A stretch of 17,891 nt of DNA from Massilia sp. (GTDB lineage: Bacteria; Pseudomonadota; Gammaproteobacteria; Burkholderiales; Burkholderiaceae_D), in contig JAQGNM010000181.1 of NCBI GenBank assembly GCA_028291845.1, positions 1-17,891 of the forward strand, read 5' to 3'. This document shows, piece by piece, positions 6,447 through 14,105 of this stretch. How positions within the stretch are numbered: the stretch's first letter is position 1; the number at the start of each line of letters is the position of its first letter. A program made the translations under genes and the position numbers. A model generated the notes under the pieces. That model saw only the letters and a program-made list of their open reading frames with translations, was not told where the DNA came from and did not search any database.

Positions 6447-6908
6447 ATGCCATCTTCCCCCCTTGACCCGGCCCTGGCCGAACTGCAGGCGCGCTTTTCC
6501 GCCGCGCTGCACAATACCAGCCGCGCCTGGCGCCAGGCGATCGATCATCGCCTGAAGGATCTGGGCGTCAGCCAGGCCGCCTGGATGACGATTGCGATGG
6601 TGGCCAAGGCGGCCACGCCGCCGTCGCAAAAACAGCTGGCCGACCTGCTGGGGGTGGAAGGTCCGACGATTGTCGCCATGGTCGACAGGTTGGTCGCCTC
6701 AAGCCTGGTGGTACGGGTGGCGTCGCCGATCGACCGCCGCGTCAAGCTGATCGAGTTGACCGATGCCGGCCACGCCATGTACGCGCAGGTCAAGGAACGT
6801 GCCGATGAGTTTCGGGCCGACCTGCTGGCCGGCGTCGACGCCGGCACCCTGCAGGCGGCGACCACCTTGCTCGAGCAGCTGCAGGGGTCGATCGGCGGCG
6901 ATGCATGA
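6447..6908 (+). CDS. MarR family transcriptional repressor
   Basis: Winged-helix regulator of 153 aa, normal length for MarR/EmrR. Helices at 10-50 form part of the dimer interface. Residues 59-86 (SQKQLADLLGVEGPTIVAMVDRL) are the helix-turn-helix, and the wing at 90-102 contains the family D-R-R sequence, followed by LIELTDAG. There is no cysteine, so oxidation sensing of the OhrR or MosR kind is unlikely; ligand binding by small phenolic or drug-like compounds is the usual mode. It is the first gene of the efflux operon, with ATGA overlap to emrB, and sits directly behind a palindrome-covered promoter, so it most likely represses its own operon. Confidence 0.92.
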   Translation: MPSSPLDPALAELQARFSAALHNTSRAWRQAIDHRLKDLGVSQAAWMTIAMVAKAATPPSQKQLADLLGVEGPTIVAMVDRLVASSLVVRVASPIDRRVKLIELTDAGHAMYAQVKERADEFRADLLAGVDAGTLQAATTLLEQLQGSIGGDA

Positions 6909-8479
6909 GTGTCGACGCCGCACCCAAGCCCGCCGCCGGCACGGCCTTAAACCGGCCGATGATCACCGCCTCGATCATGCTGGCGACGATCATCCAGGCG
7001 CTCGACGGTACGATTGCCAACGTCGCCCTGCCGCACATGCAGGGCAGCCTGTCGGCTTCCAGCGACCAGATCACCTGGGTGCTGACCTCCTTCATCGTCG
7101 CCGCCGCCATTGCCACGCCCTTGAACGGCTGGCTGTGCGACCGCTTTGGCCTGAAACGTATTTTTCTGGTCTCGGTGGCCGGCTTCACCATCGCCTCGGT
7201 GCTGTGCGGCCTGTCCGCGTCGCTGTTGCAGATCGTCGTCGCGCGCCTGCTGCAAGGGGTGTTCGGCGCCGCCCTGGTGCCGCTGTCGCAGGCGGTCCTG
7301 CTCGACATCAACCCGCGCGAGAAGCACGGTTCGGCCATGGCCGTGTGGGGCATGGGCGTGATGATCGGCCCGATCCTGGGCCCGACCTTGGGCGGCTGGC
7401 TGACCGACAGCTACAACTGGCGCTGGGTGTTCTTCATTAACGTGCCGCTGGGCGCGCTGGCGTTTTACGGCATCTGGAAGTACATCGTGCCGCAGGCGCC
7501 CCTGCGCCGGGTCAAATTCGACGGCTTCGGCTTCATCACCCTCAGTTTTGCCATCGGCGCCCTGCAGTTGCTGCTCGACCGCGGCGAGCAGAACGACTGG
7601 TTCGGGTCCACGGAAACCTGGATCGAGGCGATCGTGCTGGCTTTGTCGAGCAGTTATTTCATCGCCCATACCGCGCTGCGCCCGGCCGGCCAGTCCTTCC
7701 TCGACTACCGCCTGCTGGCCAACCGCAATTACGTCACCGGGCTGCTGTTTATTTTTATCGTCGGCATGGTGCTGTTCGCCACCCGCGCGTTGATGCCGTC
7801 GATGCTGCAGTCGCTGATGAACTACCCGGCGGCGCTGGCCGGCCTGGTCACCGCGCCGTCGGGACTGGGCACCATGCTGGCCATGCTGGTGGTGGGCAGG
7901 CTCACCGGCAAGGTCGATTTCCGACTGCTGCTGGGCGGCGGCTTTGCCATCACCGCGTTCTCGCTGTGGCAGATGGCGCAATACACCCTGGTGCTGTCGC
8001 AGTCCGACATCGTCTGGCCCGGCATCATCCAGGGCATCGGCCTGGGCCTGGTGTTCGTGCCGCTGTCGGCCGCCACCTTCGCCACCCTGACCCCGGCCAT
8101 GCGCGCCGAAGGCACGGCGATCTACAGCCTGGTGCGCAATATCGGCTCCTCGATCGGCATCGCCCTGGTGCAAACGCTGTTGGTGCGAAATACCCAGATC
8201 GCCCATGCATCGCTGGGCGCGCACGTCACCTACGCCAACCCGGCCCTGCAGGATGGCGGCGTGTCGAGCATCTACAACCTGGCGTCCGGCGCCGGCATGA
8301 CGGCGCTGAACGGCGAGATCACCCGCCAGGCGTCGATGATCGCCTACGTCGACGATTACTGGCTGATGATGATATTGACCCTGGCGGTGATCCCGCTGCT
8401 GTTTTTGGTGAAAAAACCGGCAACAAATCCCGCCGCCGGGGCTGCCCCCACAGCGGTCGACCATGCCGCGATCGATTGA
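6905..8479 (+). CDS. emrB: DHA2 family MFS drug exporter, EmrB type
   Basis: Inner-membrane proton-driven exporter of 524 aa with about 14 helices, matching the EmrB/QacA (DHA2) family in length. Motifs are LDGTIANVALP (33-43) in helix 1, motif A G-W-L-C-D-R-F-G-L-K-R (75-85), motif C with GVMIGPILGPTLGGWL (151-166), and NWRWVFFINVPLG (171-183), typical of DHA2 members. The ATG overlaps the marR stop (ATGA at 6905-6908), so translation is coupled. With EmrA and an outer-membrane factor downstream, it should form a tripartite pump moving hydrophobic drugs, uncouplers or fatty-acid-like compounds out of the cell. The substrate range cannot be read from the sequence. Confidence 0.93.
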   Translation: MSVDAAPKPAAGTALNRPMITASIMLATIIQALDGTIANVALPHMQGSLSASSDQITWVLTSFIVAAAIATPLNGWLCDRFGLKRIFLVSVAGFTIASVLCGLSASLLQIVVARLLQGVFGAALVPLSQAVLLDINPREKHGSAMAVWGMGVMIGPILGPTLGGWLTDSYNWRWVFFINVPLGALAFYGIWKYIVPQAPLRRVKFDGFGFITLSFAIGALQLLLDRGEQNDWFGSTETWIEAIVLALSSSYFIAHTALRPAGQSFLDYRLLANRNYVTGLLFIFIVGMVLFATRALMPSMLQSLMNYPAALAGLVTAPSGLGTMLAMLVVGRLTGKVDFRLLLGGGFAITAFSLWQMAQYTLVLSQSDIVWPGIIQGIGLGLVFVPLSAATFATLTPAMRAEGTAIYSLVRNIGSSIGIALVQTLLVRNTQIAHASLGAHVTYANPALQDGGVSSIYNLASGAGMTALNGEITRQASMIAYVDDYWLMMILTLAVIPLLFLVKKPATNPAAGAAPTAVDHAAID

Positions 8480-8492
8480 TAGGAATGAGACT

Positions 8493-10007
8493 TTGAACGT
8501 GCATTTATTCAGACTGCCGCTGTTGTGCCTCGCGCTGGCCGGCTGCGCCCCGATTCCGTACGACGCCCACCGCGCCGAATTGCCCGACTTCGCCCGCGCC
8601 CAGCATGCTTCTTCCATTCACCTGGCGCAGGACGGCTGGCCGGAAGCGCGCTGGTGGACCCGCTATCACGACGCGCAGCTCGACGCCCTGGTCGAGCGCG
8701 CCCTGCGCGACAACCCGACGCTGGCGGTGGCCAGCGAGCGCATCGCCGCCGCGCAGGCGGCGCTGGCGCTCGAAAAGAGCGCCGGCGGCGCCTCGCTCGA
8801 CCTCGACGCCGGCTTGAACCGCCAGCGCTACTCCGGCAACGGCCTGTTCCCGGAGCCGATCGGCGGCCATTTTTATAACGACGCCGCGCTGCAGCTCAAG
8901 GCCGGCTACGACTTCGACTGGTGGGGCAAGCAGCGCGCGCTGGTGGCGGCCAGCCTGGGCGAAGTCAACGCCCGCCAGGCCGAGCGCGCCCAGGCCGAAC
9001 GTACTCTTACGGCGGCGCTGGCGCAGAGCTATTTTCACTGGCAGCTGTTGAGCGCGCGCGCCGCCGCCACCCGCGCCATGGCGGCCCTGCAGCGCGACAT
9101 CGTCGCCGAGCGCCGCGCCCGCATCGAACGGGGCCTGGCCAGCATCGACGAACAGCATATCGCCGAGCGCGATCTGGGCGCTTTTAATGAACAAGCGCTG
9201 GGCCTGGACGCGCAGGCGGCGCGCGAACGCGAAGCGCTGCGGGCGCTGGTCGGCGAAACCGCGCCTGCCGGCGCCGGCCCCGCTTTGTCCGCGCCGGACC
9301 TTTCGCTCGACCTCAAAGCGCAGCCTGTCGCGGCCGGGATTGCCGGCCTGCCGGCGCAGCTGGGCATCACCCTGCTGGCGCGCCGGCCCGACCTGCAAGC
9401 GGCGCGCTGGCGCGTCGAGTCGACCCTGGGCCGGGTCGCCGCCAGCCAGGCGGCGTTTTACCCCGACATCAATCTGAGTGCGGCGATCGGCCTCGACGCG
9501 GTGTCGCTGGGACGCCTGCTGCGCAGCGGCAGCCGCACCATGCTGATCGGATCGACCCTGCAGTTGCCGCTGTTCGACAGCGGCCGCCTGTCGGGTCAGC
9601 TGGGGGTCGCGCGCGCGGCCCGCAACAGCGCCATCGCCGACTACAACGCCGCGGTGCTGCGCGCGGTGGCCGAGGTGGCGCAGGAAGGCGCGACCTTGCA
9701 GGGTCTGCGGCAGGAAGCCGACGCCCACGCCGGCACCCGCGCGGCCAGCAGCGCGCTGGTCGAGTCCAGCACGCGCCGCATGAACCAGGGCGTGGGCGAA
9801 CGCGGCGCCGTGCTGCTGGCGCGCCAGTCGCTGCTGCGCCAGGACGATATCGGCCTGCAGCAGCAGGATGCCTTGCTGCAGACCGAGGTGGCGCTGATCA
9901 AGGCCCTCGGCGGCGGCTACGACGCCGATCCCCTGCGCGGCAGCGCCGCCGCCGCTGCTGCCGTGCCCAGCACCACCGACGCCTCCCCGACGACTTCATT
10001 TCACTAA
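8493..10007 (+). CDS. NodT-type outer-membrane efflux lipoprotein
   Basis: Outer-membrane factor of the TolC/OprM superfamily, NodT subfamily, which provides the exit duct of the pump. TTG 8493 was chosen because AGGAATGAGA (8481-8490) lies just upstream and gives a compact signal peptide ending in lipobox L-A-G-C (Cys18); product 504 aa. ATG 8463 in the same frame adds 10 residues with charges, lacks a ribosome binding site and would overlap emrB by 17 nt. The mature protein has two OEP repeats: WWTRYHDAQLDALVERAL near the start, LARRPDLQAARWRVE in the middle with AAFYPDINLSAAIGLD following, and LPLFDSGRLSGQLGVARAAR beginning the second repeat. It ends 9 nt before emrA. Confidence 0.9.
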   Translation: MNVHLFRLPLLCLALAGCAPIPYDAHRAELPDFARAQHASSIHLAQDGWPEARWWTRYHDAQLDALVERALRDNPTLAVASERIAAAQAALALEKSAGGASLDLDAGLNRQRYSGNGLFPEPIGGHFYNDAALQLKAGYDFDWWGKQRALVAASLGEVNARQAERAQAERTLTAALAQSYFHWQLLSARAAATRAMAALQRDIVAERRARIERGLASIDEQHIAERDLGAFNEQALGLDAQAAREREALRALVGETAPAGAGPALSAPDLSLDLKAQPVAAGIAGLPAQLGITLLARRPDLQAARWRVESTLGRVAASQAAFYPDINLSAAIGLDAVSLGRLLRSGSRTMLIGSTLQLPLFDSGRLSGQLGVARAARNSAIADYNAAVLRAVAEVAQEGATLQGLRQEADAHAGTRAASSALVESSTRRMNQGVGERGAVLLARQSLLRQDDIGLQQQDALLQTEVALIKALGGGYDADPLRGSAAAAAAVPSTTDASPTTSFH

Positions 10008-10016
10008 GCACCGACC

Positions 10017-11219
10017 ATGTCCTCAGCCACCCCCGCCACCGCCCCTGTCGCCCCCGCCGCCACTGTCCCGGAGACCGCCGCCGTCAATCCCGGCAAGCGC
10101 CGCCTGGTCCTGATCGCCATCACCGCGCTGTTCCTGCTGGCCGGCGCCGCCTATCTTGCCTATTACCTGCTGGTGCTGTCCAAGCGCGCCGATACCGACA
10201 ACGCCTACGTCGGCGGCAACCTGGTGACGGTATCGTCGCAGGTGGCCGGCAGCGTGATCGACATCGCCGCCGACGAAACCCAGATGGTGCAGGCCGGCAC
10301 GCCCCTCATCGCGCTCGATCCCGCCGACGCCGCGGTGGCCCTCAGCCAGGCCGAAGCGCGCCTGGCCAGCGTGGTGCGCCAGCAGCGCGAGCGCTACACC
10401 GGCGCCGAGCAGTTCGACGCCCAGGTCAGCCAGCGCGAAGTGGAGCTGAAGGCGGCGCAGGACGACCTGGCGCGCCGCCTGCCGCTGGCGGCCGATCACA
10501 CCGTCTCCGGCGAAGACATCGCCCATGCGCGCCGCGCGGTCGAGACGGCGCGCGCGGCGCTCGACGTCGTCAGGAAGCAGGGGCAGGCGGCGCGCGCCGG
10601 CCTGACCGGTGTCGACGTCGCCCAGCATCCCTACGTGCTGGCGGCGCGCGCCGACTACCTGGCGGCCTGGCTGGCGGCACGCCGCAATGCGATCGTCGCC
10701 CCCGTCTCCGGTTACGTCGCCAAGCGCAGCGTGCAAGTGGGCAGCCGGGTGGCGCCGGGCGCGCCCTTGCTGACCATCGTGCCGCTCGACCAGCTGTGGG
10801 TGGAAGCCAATTTCAAGGAGTCCGAGCTGCGCGACATCCGGGTCGGCCAGCCGGCCACCATCGAAGCGGACATGTACGGCAGCAAGGTGGTTTTCCACGG
10901 CAAGGTGCTCGGGCTGGCGGCAGGCACCGGCAGCGCCTTTTCCCTGCTGCCGGCGCAAAACGCCAGCGGCAACTGGATCAAGGTGGTGCAGCGGGTGCCG
11001 GTGCGCATCGCGCTCGACCCGCGCGAACTGGCGGCGCATCCGCTGCGCGTGGGCCTGTCGGCCACGGCGCAGGTCGACATCACGCAACGCGGCAGCGGAG
11101 AACTCGGTGTGGTGGCGCCGCCGCCGGCGCAGCGCTACACGACGACCGCGCTGAACCAGCCGCTCGACCAGGCGCGCGCGGCGACCGACGCCATCGTGGC
11201 GAAGAACATGGTCAAGTAA
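10017..11219 (+). CDS. emrA: Membrane fusion protein of the EmrA/HlyD family
   Basis: Periplasmic adaptor of 400 aa, close to the EmrA length. A Pro/Ala-rich cytoplasmic tail (1-27) and a single helix (about 29-52) anchor it in the inner membrane. TDNAYVGGNLVTVSSQVAGSV starts the lipoyl/barrel-sandwich domain, about 105-210 is the coiled-coil hairpin, and IVAPVSGYVAKRSVQVGSRV closes the lipoyl half. GTGSAFSLLPAQNASGNWIKVVQRVPVRI is almost the same as the E. coli EmrA beta-barrel segment. It connects EmrB to the NodT-type channel. The ATG follows the outer-membrane factor by 9 nt with no strong Shine-Dalgarno sequence. It is the last gene of the operon, converging with the ABM gene across 18 nt in which I see no terminator hairpin. 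Confidence 0.93.
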   Translation: MSSATPATAPVAPAATVPETAAVNPGKRRLVLIAITALFLLAGAAYLAYYLLVLSKRADTDNAYVGGNLVTVSSQVAGSVIDIAADETQMVQAGTPLIALDPADAAVALSQAEARLASVVRQQRERYTGAEQFDAQVSQREVELKAAQDDLARRLPLAADHTVSGEDIAHARRAVETARAALDVVRKQGQAARAGLTGVDVAQHPYVLAARADYLAAWLAARRNAIVAPVSGYVAKRSVQVGSRVAPGAPLLTIVPLDQLWVEANFKESELRDIRVGQPATIEADMYGSKVVFHGKVLGLAAGTGSAFSLLPAQNASGNWIKVVQRVPVRIALDPRELAAHPLRVGLSATAQVDITQRGSGELGVVAPPPAQRYTTTALNQPLDQARAATDAIVAKNMVK

Positions 11220-11237
11220 TAACAGCGGGCGGCCGCT

Positions 11238-11585
11238 TCAGCGCGGGGTGGCGGCGCCCGGCGGGCGTTCGAAGCCGTACTCGCGCTCGACGCGGCAGAT
11301 GCGCACCTGGTAGGCGTCGTACCAGCTGTCGCGCCCAAGGCGCTGGGCCAGCAGGTGTTCGCTGTCCTGCTTCCAGCGCGCGATGTCGGCCAGACTGGCC
11401 CAGTACGACACGGTGATGCCGATTTCCTCGCGCGCCGACTCGACGCCGAGAAAGCCGGGCTGGCGCGCCGCGCTGGCGAGCATCAGGTCGGCCATGGCGC
11501 CGTAGCCGTCGGCGCCGTCCTGGTGGCGAATCGACGTGAAAATGACGGCATAATATGGTGCGACGGGGGTGGCGGCGATTGGCAT
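11238..11585 (-). CDS. ABM-domain (antibiotic biosynthesis monooxygenase-like) protein
   Basis: Cytoplasmic protein of 115 aa with one ABM fold, a dimeric ferredoxin-like barrel. Supporting segments are YYAVIFTSIRH at the N-terminus, MADLMLASAARQPGFLGVESAR in the middle, ITVSYWASLADIARWKQDSEH, and a closing RICRVEREYGF strand. Family members include cofactor-free monooxygenases and heme-degrading enzymes, but many are uncharacterised housekeeping proteins, so the reaction is open. ATG 11585 was chosen; the in-frame GTG at 11702 would overlap the SCO gene by 40 nt and adds residues unlike the family. TTGCAA (11648-11653) and CAGAAT (11625-11630) on the minus strand, spaced by 17 nt, could be a weak promoter of its own. 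Confidence 0.85.
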   Translation of the reverse strand: MPIAATPVAPYYAVIFTSIRHQDGADGYGAMADLMLASAARQPGFLGVESAREEIGITVSYWASLADIARWKQDSEHLLAQRLGRDSWYDAYQVRICRVEREYGFERPPGAATPR

Positions 11586-11662
11586 GACGGTGGTGAGGGC
11601 GGCGGTGAGCTGGCGGGGCCGTCCATTCTGCGCCTTCTGCACAGCGCTTGCAAGATAGGTAG

Positions 11663-12520
11663 TCAGCCCGATGGCGGGCGCGCCGGCAAGGGCGACGGCC
11701 ACGGCGCCGTCACCGCGACGGTCGCCTTGCCCCGCTCGCCTTCCGCTTCCGCCACCAGGTTGCGCATGTCGCCCAGCATGGCGGCCGGCTGCAGGAAAGC
11801 CGGGCTGTAAATTTCGCGCACCTCGCCGCGCGCGTCGAGCAAATAGATTTTCAACAGGTGCGCCAGCGCCGGGCGCGCGCCGGCACCGCCGGCACCGCCC
11901 TCACCTTGCGCGCCGTCCTGCGCCCACCGGGCCGCGTGCACGTCCTGGCCGAAGCCGGCCAGCAAGGGCGCCAGCTGGCGCGCCGACTGGGTGGTCAGGA
12001 AATACCAGCGCGGCCGCGCTGTCGGCAGGGCGTCGAGGCCGCCGTAGCTGTGCATCACCGGCGGCGTGTCGTGGGCCGGATCGAAACTCATGCTGACAAA
12101 GCGCACCCGCTCGCGCAGTTGCGTATCGCGCTCGATCGCCGCCTTCAGCAGATGCATGGTGGCCAATGCCAGCGGACAGCCGCCGGCATCGCTGCAAGCG
12201 GTGTAGACAAACGAGAACAGGGTGATCTTGCCGGTGGTGTACTCGGCCAGCCGGTGCGAGCTGGCGTCGCTGTCGAGCACCGCCCCATGCGGCGCCGGCA
12301 TGATGCGGTCGAGCGTGTAGCGGCCGGGCGCCGGCAGATCGAGCCGGGCAAGCACGGTGGAGGCGGCGATACTGCCGGCCGCCGCCGTGCGCTCGGCTGG
12401 CGGCAGCGACCCCGTCGCGGCCGCGCTCCCGCCTTCGCCTTCGCTGGATGAATCACTGCACGCTGCCAGCCCGGCCAGACCAGCAAGGGCCAACGCCAAG
12501 AGCGCGCCGCGCCGAGACAC
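11663..12520 (-). CDS. SCO1/SenC-like lipoprotein linked to mtoX
   Basis: Lipoprotein of 285 aa with a thioredoxin-like SCO fold; SCO proteins bind copper and help metallate copper enzymes. The lipobox is L18-A19-A20-C21. The copper site is recognisable as FSFVYTACSDAGGCPLA, but the cysteines C109 and C115 are five residues apart, not three as in classical CxxxC SCO1. The later histidine is H221 in LAHLLKIYLLD. A Gly-rich insert (about 203-215) lies just before that histidine. The GTG start at 12520 has AGGAG (12526-12530) overlapping the mtoX TAG, with an 8-nt gene gap, so translation is coupled to mtoX. SCO genes are known neighbours of mtoX, so a role in loading copper into methanethiol oxidase is likely. 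Confidence 0.88.
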   Translation of the reverse strand: MSRRGALLALALAGLAGLAACSDSSSEGEGGSAAATGSLPPAERTAAAGSIAASTVLARLDLPAPGRYTLDRIMPAPHGAVLDSDASSHRLAEYTTGKITLFSFVYTACSDAGGCPLALATMHLLKAAIERDTQLRERVRFVSMSFDPAHDTPPVMHSYGGLDALPTARPRWYFLTTQSARQLAPLLAGFGQDVHAARWAQDGAQGEGGAGGAGARPALAHLLKIYLLDARGEVREIYSPAFLQPAAMLGDMRNLVAEAEGERGKATVAVTAPWPSPLPARPPSG

Positions 12521-12528
12521 CGTCGCTC

Positions 12529-13908
12529 CTAGCGCGCCGCCACGCTGGCGGCGGCGGTAGCAGTAGCGGCAGCAGCAGTAGCGCTGGCGGCCGGCCGCGC
12601 GGCAGCGCCCAGCTTCATGTGATGCGCCCTGCCCAGCTTTTCCTTATAAAAATCCACCTTCCAGGTTTCCGTGAGTTCCTTGCCATCCCAGGCGAAGCGT
12701 TTGACGAATTGTTCATCGTCGGCGCCCTTCTTGTCCCACTTGGCCAGCAGCGACGAGCTGACGTAGACCCGGCTGCCGTCCCAGCTTTGCGACACCATGT
12801 TGACCTGCGAACCGGTGTGCTTGGCGTAGGTCTGCTTCGGCGCTTCCGGGTCGCTCAGGTCGAAACGGCGCGTCATGCCGTCCATGAAGGTGTTGACCCA
12901 CAGCGCCTTGCCGTCGGCGGAGATAGAAATGTCGACCGGCAGCGGGATCTTGGCCGGGTCGCCGATGGCGCCCACCGACTTGGCTTGCCATTGGCCGGAA
13001 GGATTTTTTTTCACCAGCCACAGCGTCGAGGTAAGCGCGCTGGCGGTGATGGCCCAGTCGTCACCCTCGTGCAGCGACCAGCGGATCTCCAGCGGCGCCC
13101 CGGGTACCTCGAAAATTTGCGCCGGCCGCATCGATTTGAGATTCCACATCACCATGGTGCCGCCGAAGCGCTTCATGGCGTCCCCATCCTTCATCAATTC
13201 GCCCAGATCGCGCATGTAATTGTTGTAGCCGGTGAAGCTGGAGGTCAGCATGGCGTTGCGCGCCGGGTTGATGGCGATGTCGTAGCCGTAGCCATCGCCG
13301 CCATTGGTGGTGGGCATGGCAATGGTGCGCAGGAACTTGCCGTCATTGCTGTAGAGCGCCATGCCGGTATGGCCGCCCTTGTCCTTGCTGTTCGACAGCG
13401 CCCCGATCAGCATTCGCCCGGGCAAGGCATAAAAGGTATGCGGCCCGACCAGGCCGGCGCGGCTGGCGAAATCGCCGATCGTGCGCACCAGCTTCGGCCT
13501 GGCCGGATCGCTTTGGACGTCGAACACGTAAATCCGGCTGTCCTCCAGCCCGCCCGCCCACAGGAAGCGGCGGTCGTCCGTAAAGCCGACATGATGCGCT
13601 TCCCCGCGCCGCCCCACCGACTGCTGGGCAATCACCTTGCCGTAACGGCTCGATGCCGGATTGACGTCGAGCGTCACCAGCTTGTCCCAGCCATCGCCCA
13701 GCCCGGGCACGCCCAGCGTCCACACATACAGATAATCTTCCTGGCCCTTGATCAGATTGGCCATGTAGGGCGAATTACAGGTCTCGTCGGCCAGCACGCG
13801 CCCGGCGCCGCCCAGCCCTGCCGCCAACACGAGCGACAGCACGCACACGCGCAGGCAGGCGCGCGCCAGAAAACGCAAGCGCATTGAAACAGGCGTTGAA
13901 ATTCGCAT
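12529..13908 (-). CDS. mtoX: Methanethiol oxidase, SBP56/SELENBP1 family
   Basis: Periplasmic copper-dependent enzyme of 459 aa related to human selenium-binding protein 1; family members oxidise methanethiol to formaldehyde, hydrogen sulfide and hydrogen peroxide. Residues 1-40 are a signal peptide ending VLA, then DETCNSPYMANL with conserved Cys44. YVWTLGVPGLGDGWDKLVTLDVNP and FLWAGGLEDSRIYVFDV mark the beta-propeller. Candidate metal ligands are H105-H106, H157, H280 and the C-terminal pair H429-H430. The ATG at 13908 has GGAG 6 nt upstream; a second ATG at 13884 would still leave a signal peptide. Residues 435-459 are an Ala/Thr-rich tail beyond the conserved end. It is paired with an SCO gene; the mauG gene often found with mtoX is not present in this window. 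An FNR-type box lies upstream. Confidence 0.9.
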   Translation of the reverse strand: MRISTPVSMRLRFLARACLRVCVLSLVLAAGLGGAGRVLADETCNSPYMANLIKGQEDYLYVWTLGVPGLGDGWDKLVTLDVNPASSRYGKVIAQQSVGRRGEAHHVGFTDDRRFLWAGGLEDSRIYVFDVQSDPARPKLVRTIGDFASRAGLVGPHTFYALPGRMLIGALSNSKDKGGHTGMALYSNDGKFLRTIAMPTTNGGDGYGYDIAINPARNAMLTSSFTGYNNYMRDLGELMKDGDAMKRFGGTMVMWNLKSMRPAQIFEVPGAPLEIRWSLHEGDDWAITASALTSTLWLVKKNPSGQWQAKSVGAIGDPAKIPLPVDISISADGKALWVNTFMDGMTRRFDLSDPEAPKQTYAKHTGSQVNMVSQSWDGSRVYVSSSLLAKWDKKGADDEQFVKRFAWDGKELTETWKVDFYKEKLGRAHHMKLGAAARPAASATAAAATATAAASVAAR

Positions 13909-13971
13909 CGATGGCTCCGGGCGTCAATTCATGATCACCCGTCAATGTAGCCGCAAACGGCGCGCGTTCCG

Positions 13972-13977
13972 ATTCCA
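13972..13977 (-). promoter_or_regulatory. Predicted -10 element of mtoX promoter
   Basis: TGGAAT on the minus strand sits at the distance from the FNR-type box expected for an FNR-activated class II promoter. No good -35 hexamer is needed or visible. The leader would be about 57 nt, ending in CCGGAG before the mtoX start. It rests on position plus a modest 4 of 6 match. Confidence 0.4.
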
Positions 13978-13999
13978 GGAAAGTTTAGGCGACGGATGT

Positions 14000-14013
14000 T
14001 TGATCCACATCAA
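14000..14013 (-). promoter_or_regulatory. FNR/ANR-type binding site upstream of mtoX
   Basis: TTGAT (14000-14004), CCAC, ATCAA (14009-14013) is a perfect match to the TTGAT-N4-ATCAA consensus of FNR, ANR and related Crp/Fnr regulators. It lies in the 197-nt gap between xthA and mtoX, 92 nt from the mtoX ATG. If its centre is set at -41.5, the -10 hexamer falls exactly on TGGAAT (13972-13977, minus strand; 4 of 6 consensus matches), with transcription starting at about 13965. This is the class II activator geometry. DNR/NNR-type nitric-oxide regulators share this consensus and cannot be excluded. Confidence 0.7.
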
Positions 14014-14105
14014 CAAGACGGCAAACACCTCTTGCCCGCGAGGCGACAGTTGATTCCAGTCGAGTTTTTCGTCCCCCGACGCCGATCCGGCGCCGCCGCT
14101 CGTCT

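Noticed and set aside
4175..6514. A 779-codon open frame antisense to the HupE end, DoxX-like gene, NCS2 permease and thioredoxin gene
   Set aside because: Composition is Gln/His/Arg/Gly-rich shadow coding typical of GC-rich DNA; the opposite strand carries clear families with signature motifs.
6947..8617. A 556-codon frame antisense to emrB
   Set aside because: His/Gln/Arg-rich shadow of a well-supported MFS transporter; no domain recognisable.
11586..11702. GTG 11702 as the start of the ABM protein
   Set aside because: Overlaps the SCO coding end and adds 39 residues not typical of the roughly 100-aa ABM family.
12448..13887. A 479-codon plus-strand frame antisense to mtoX
   Set aside because: Shadow frame; mtoX on the minus strand has a signal peptide, ribosome binding site and family motifs throughout.
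14080..14092. CGCCG-ATC-CGGCG hairpin downstream of xthA
   Set aside because: No T-run follows on the minus strand, so it is not an intrinsic terminator; ordinary for GC-rich DNA.
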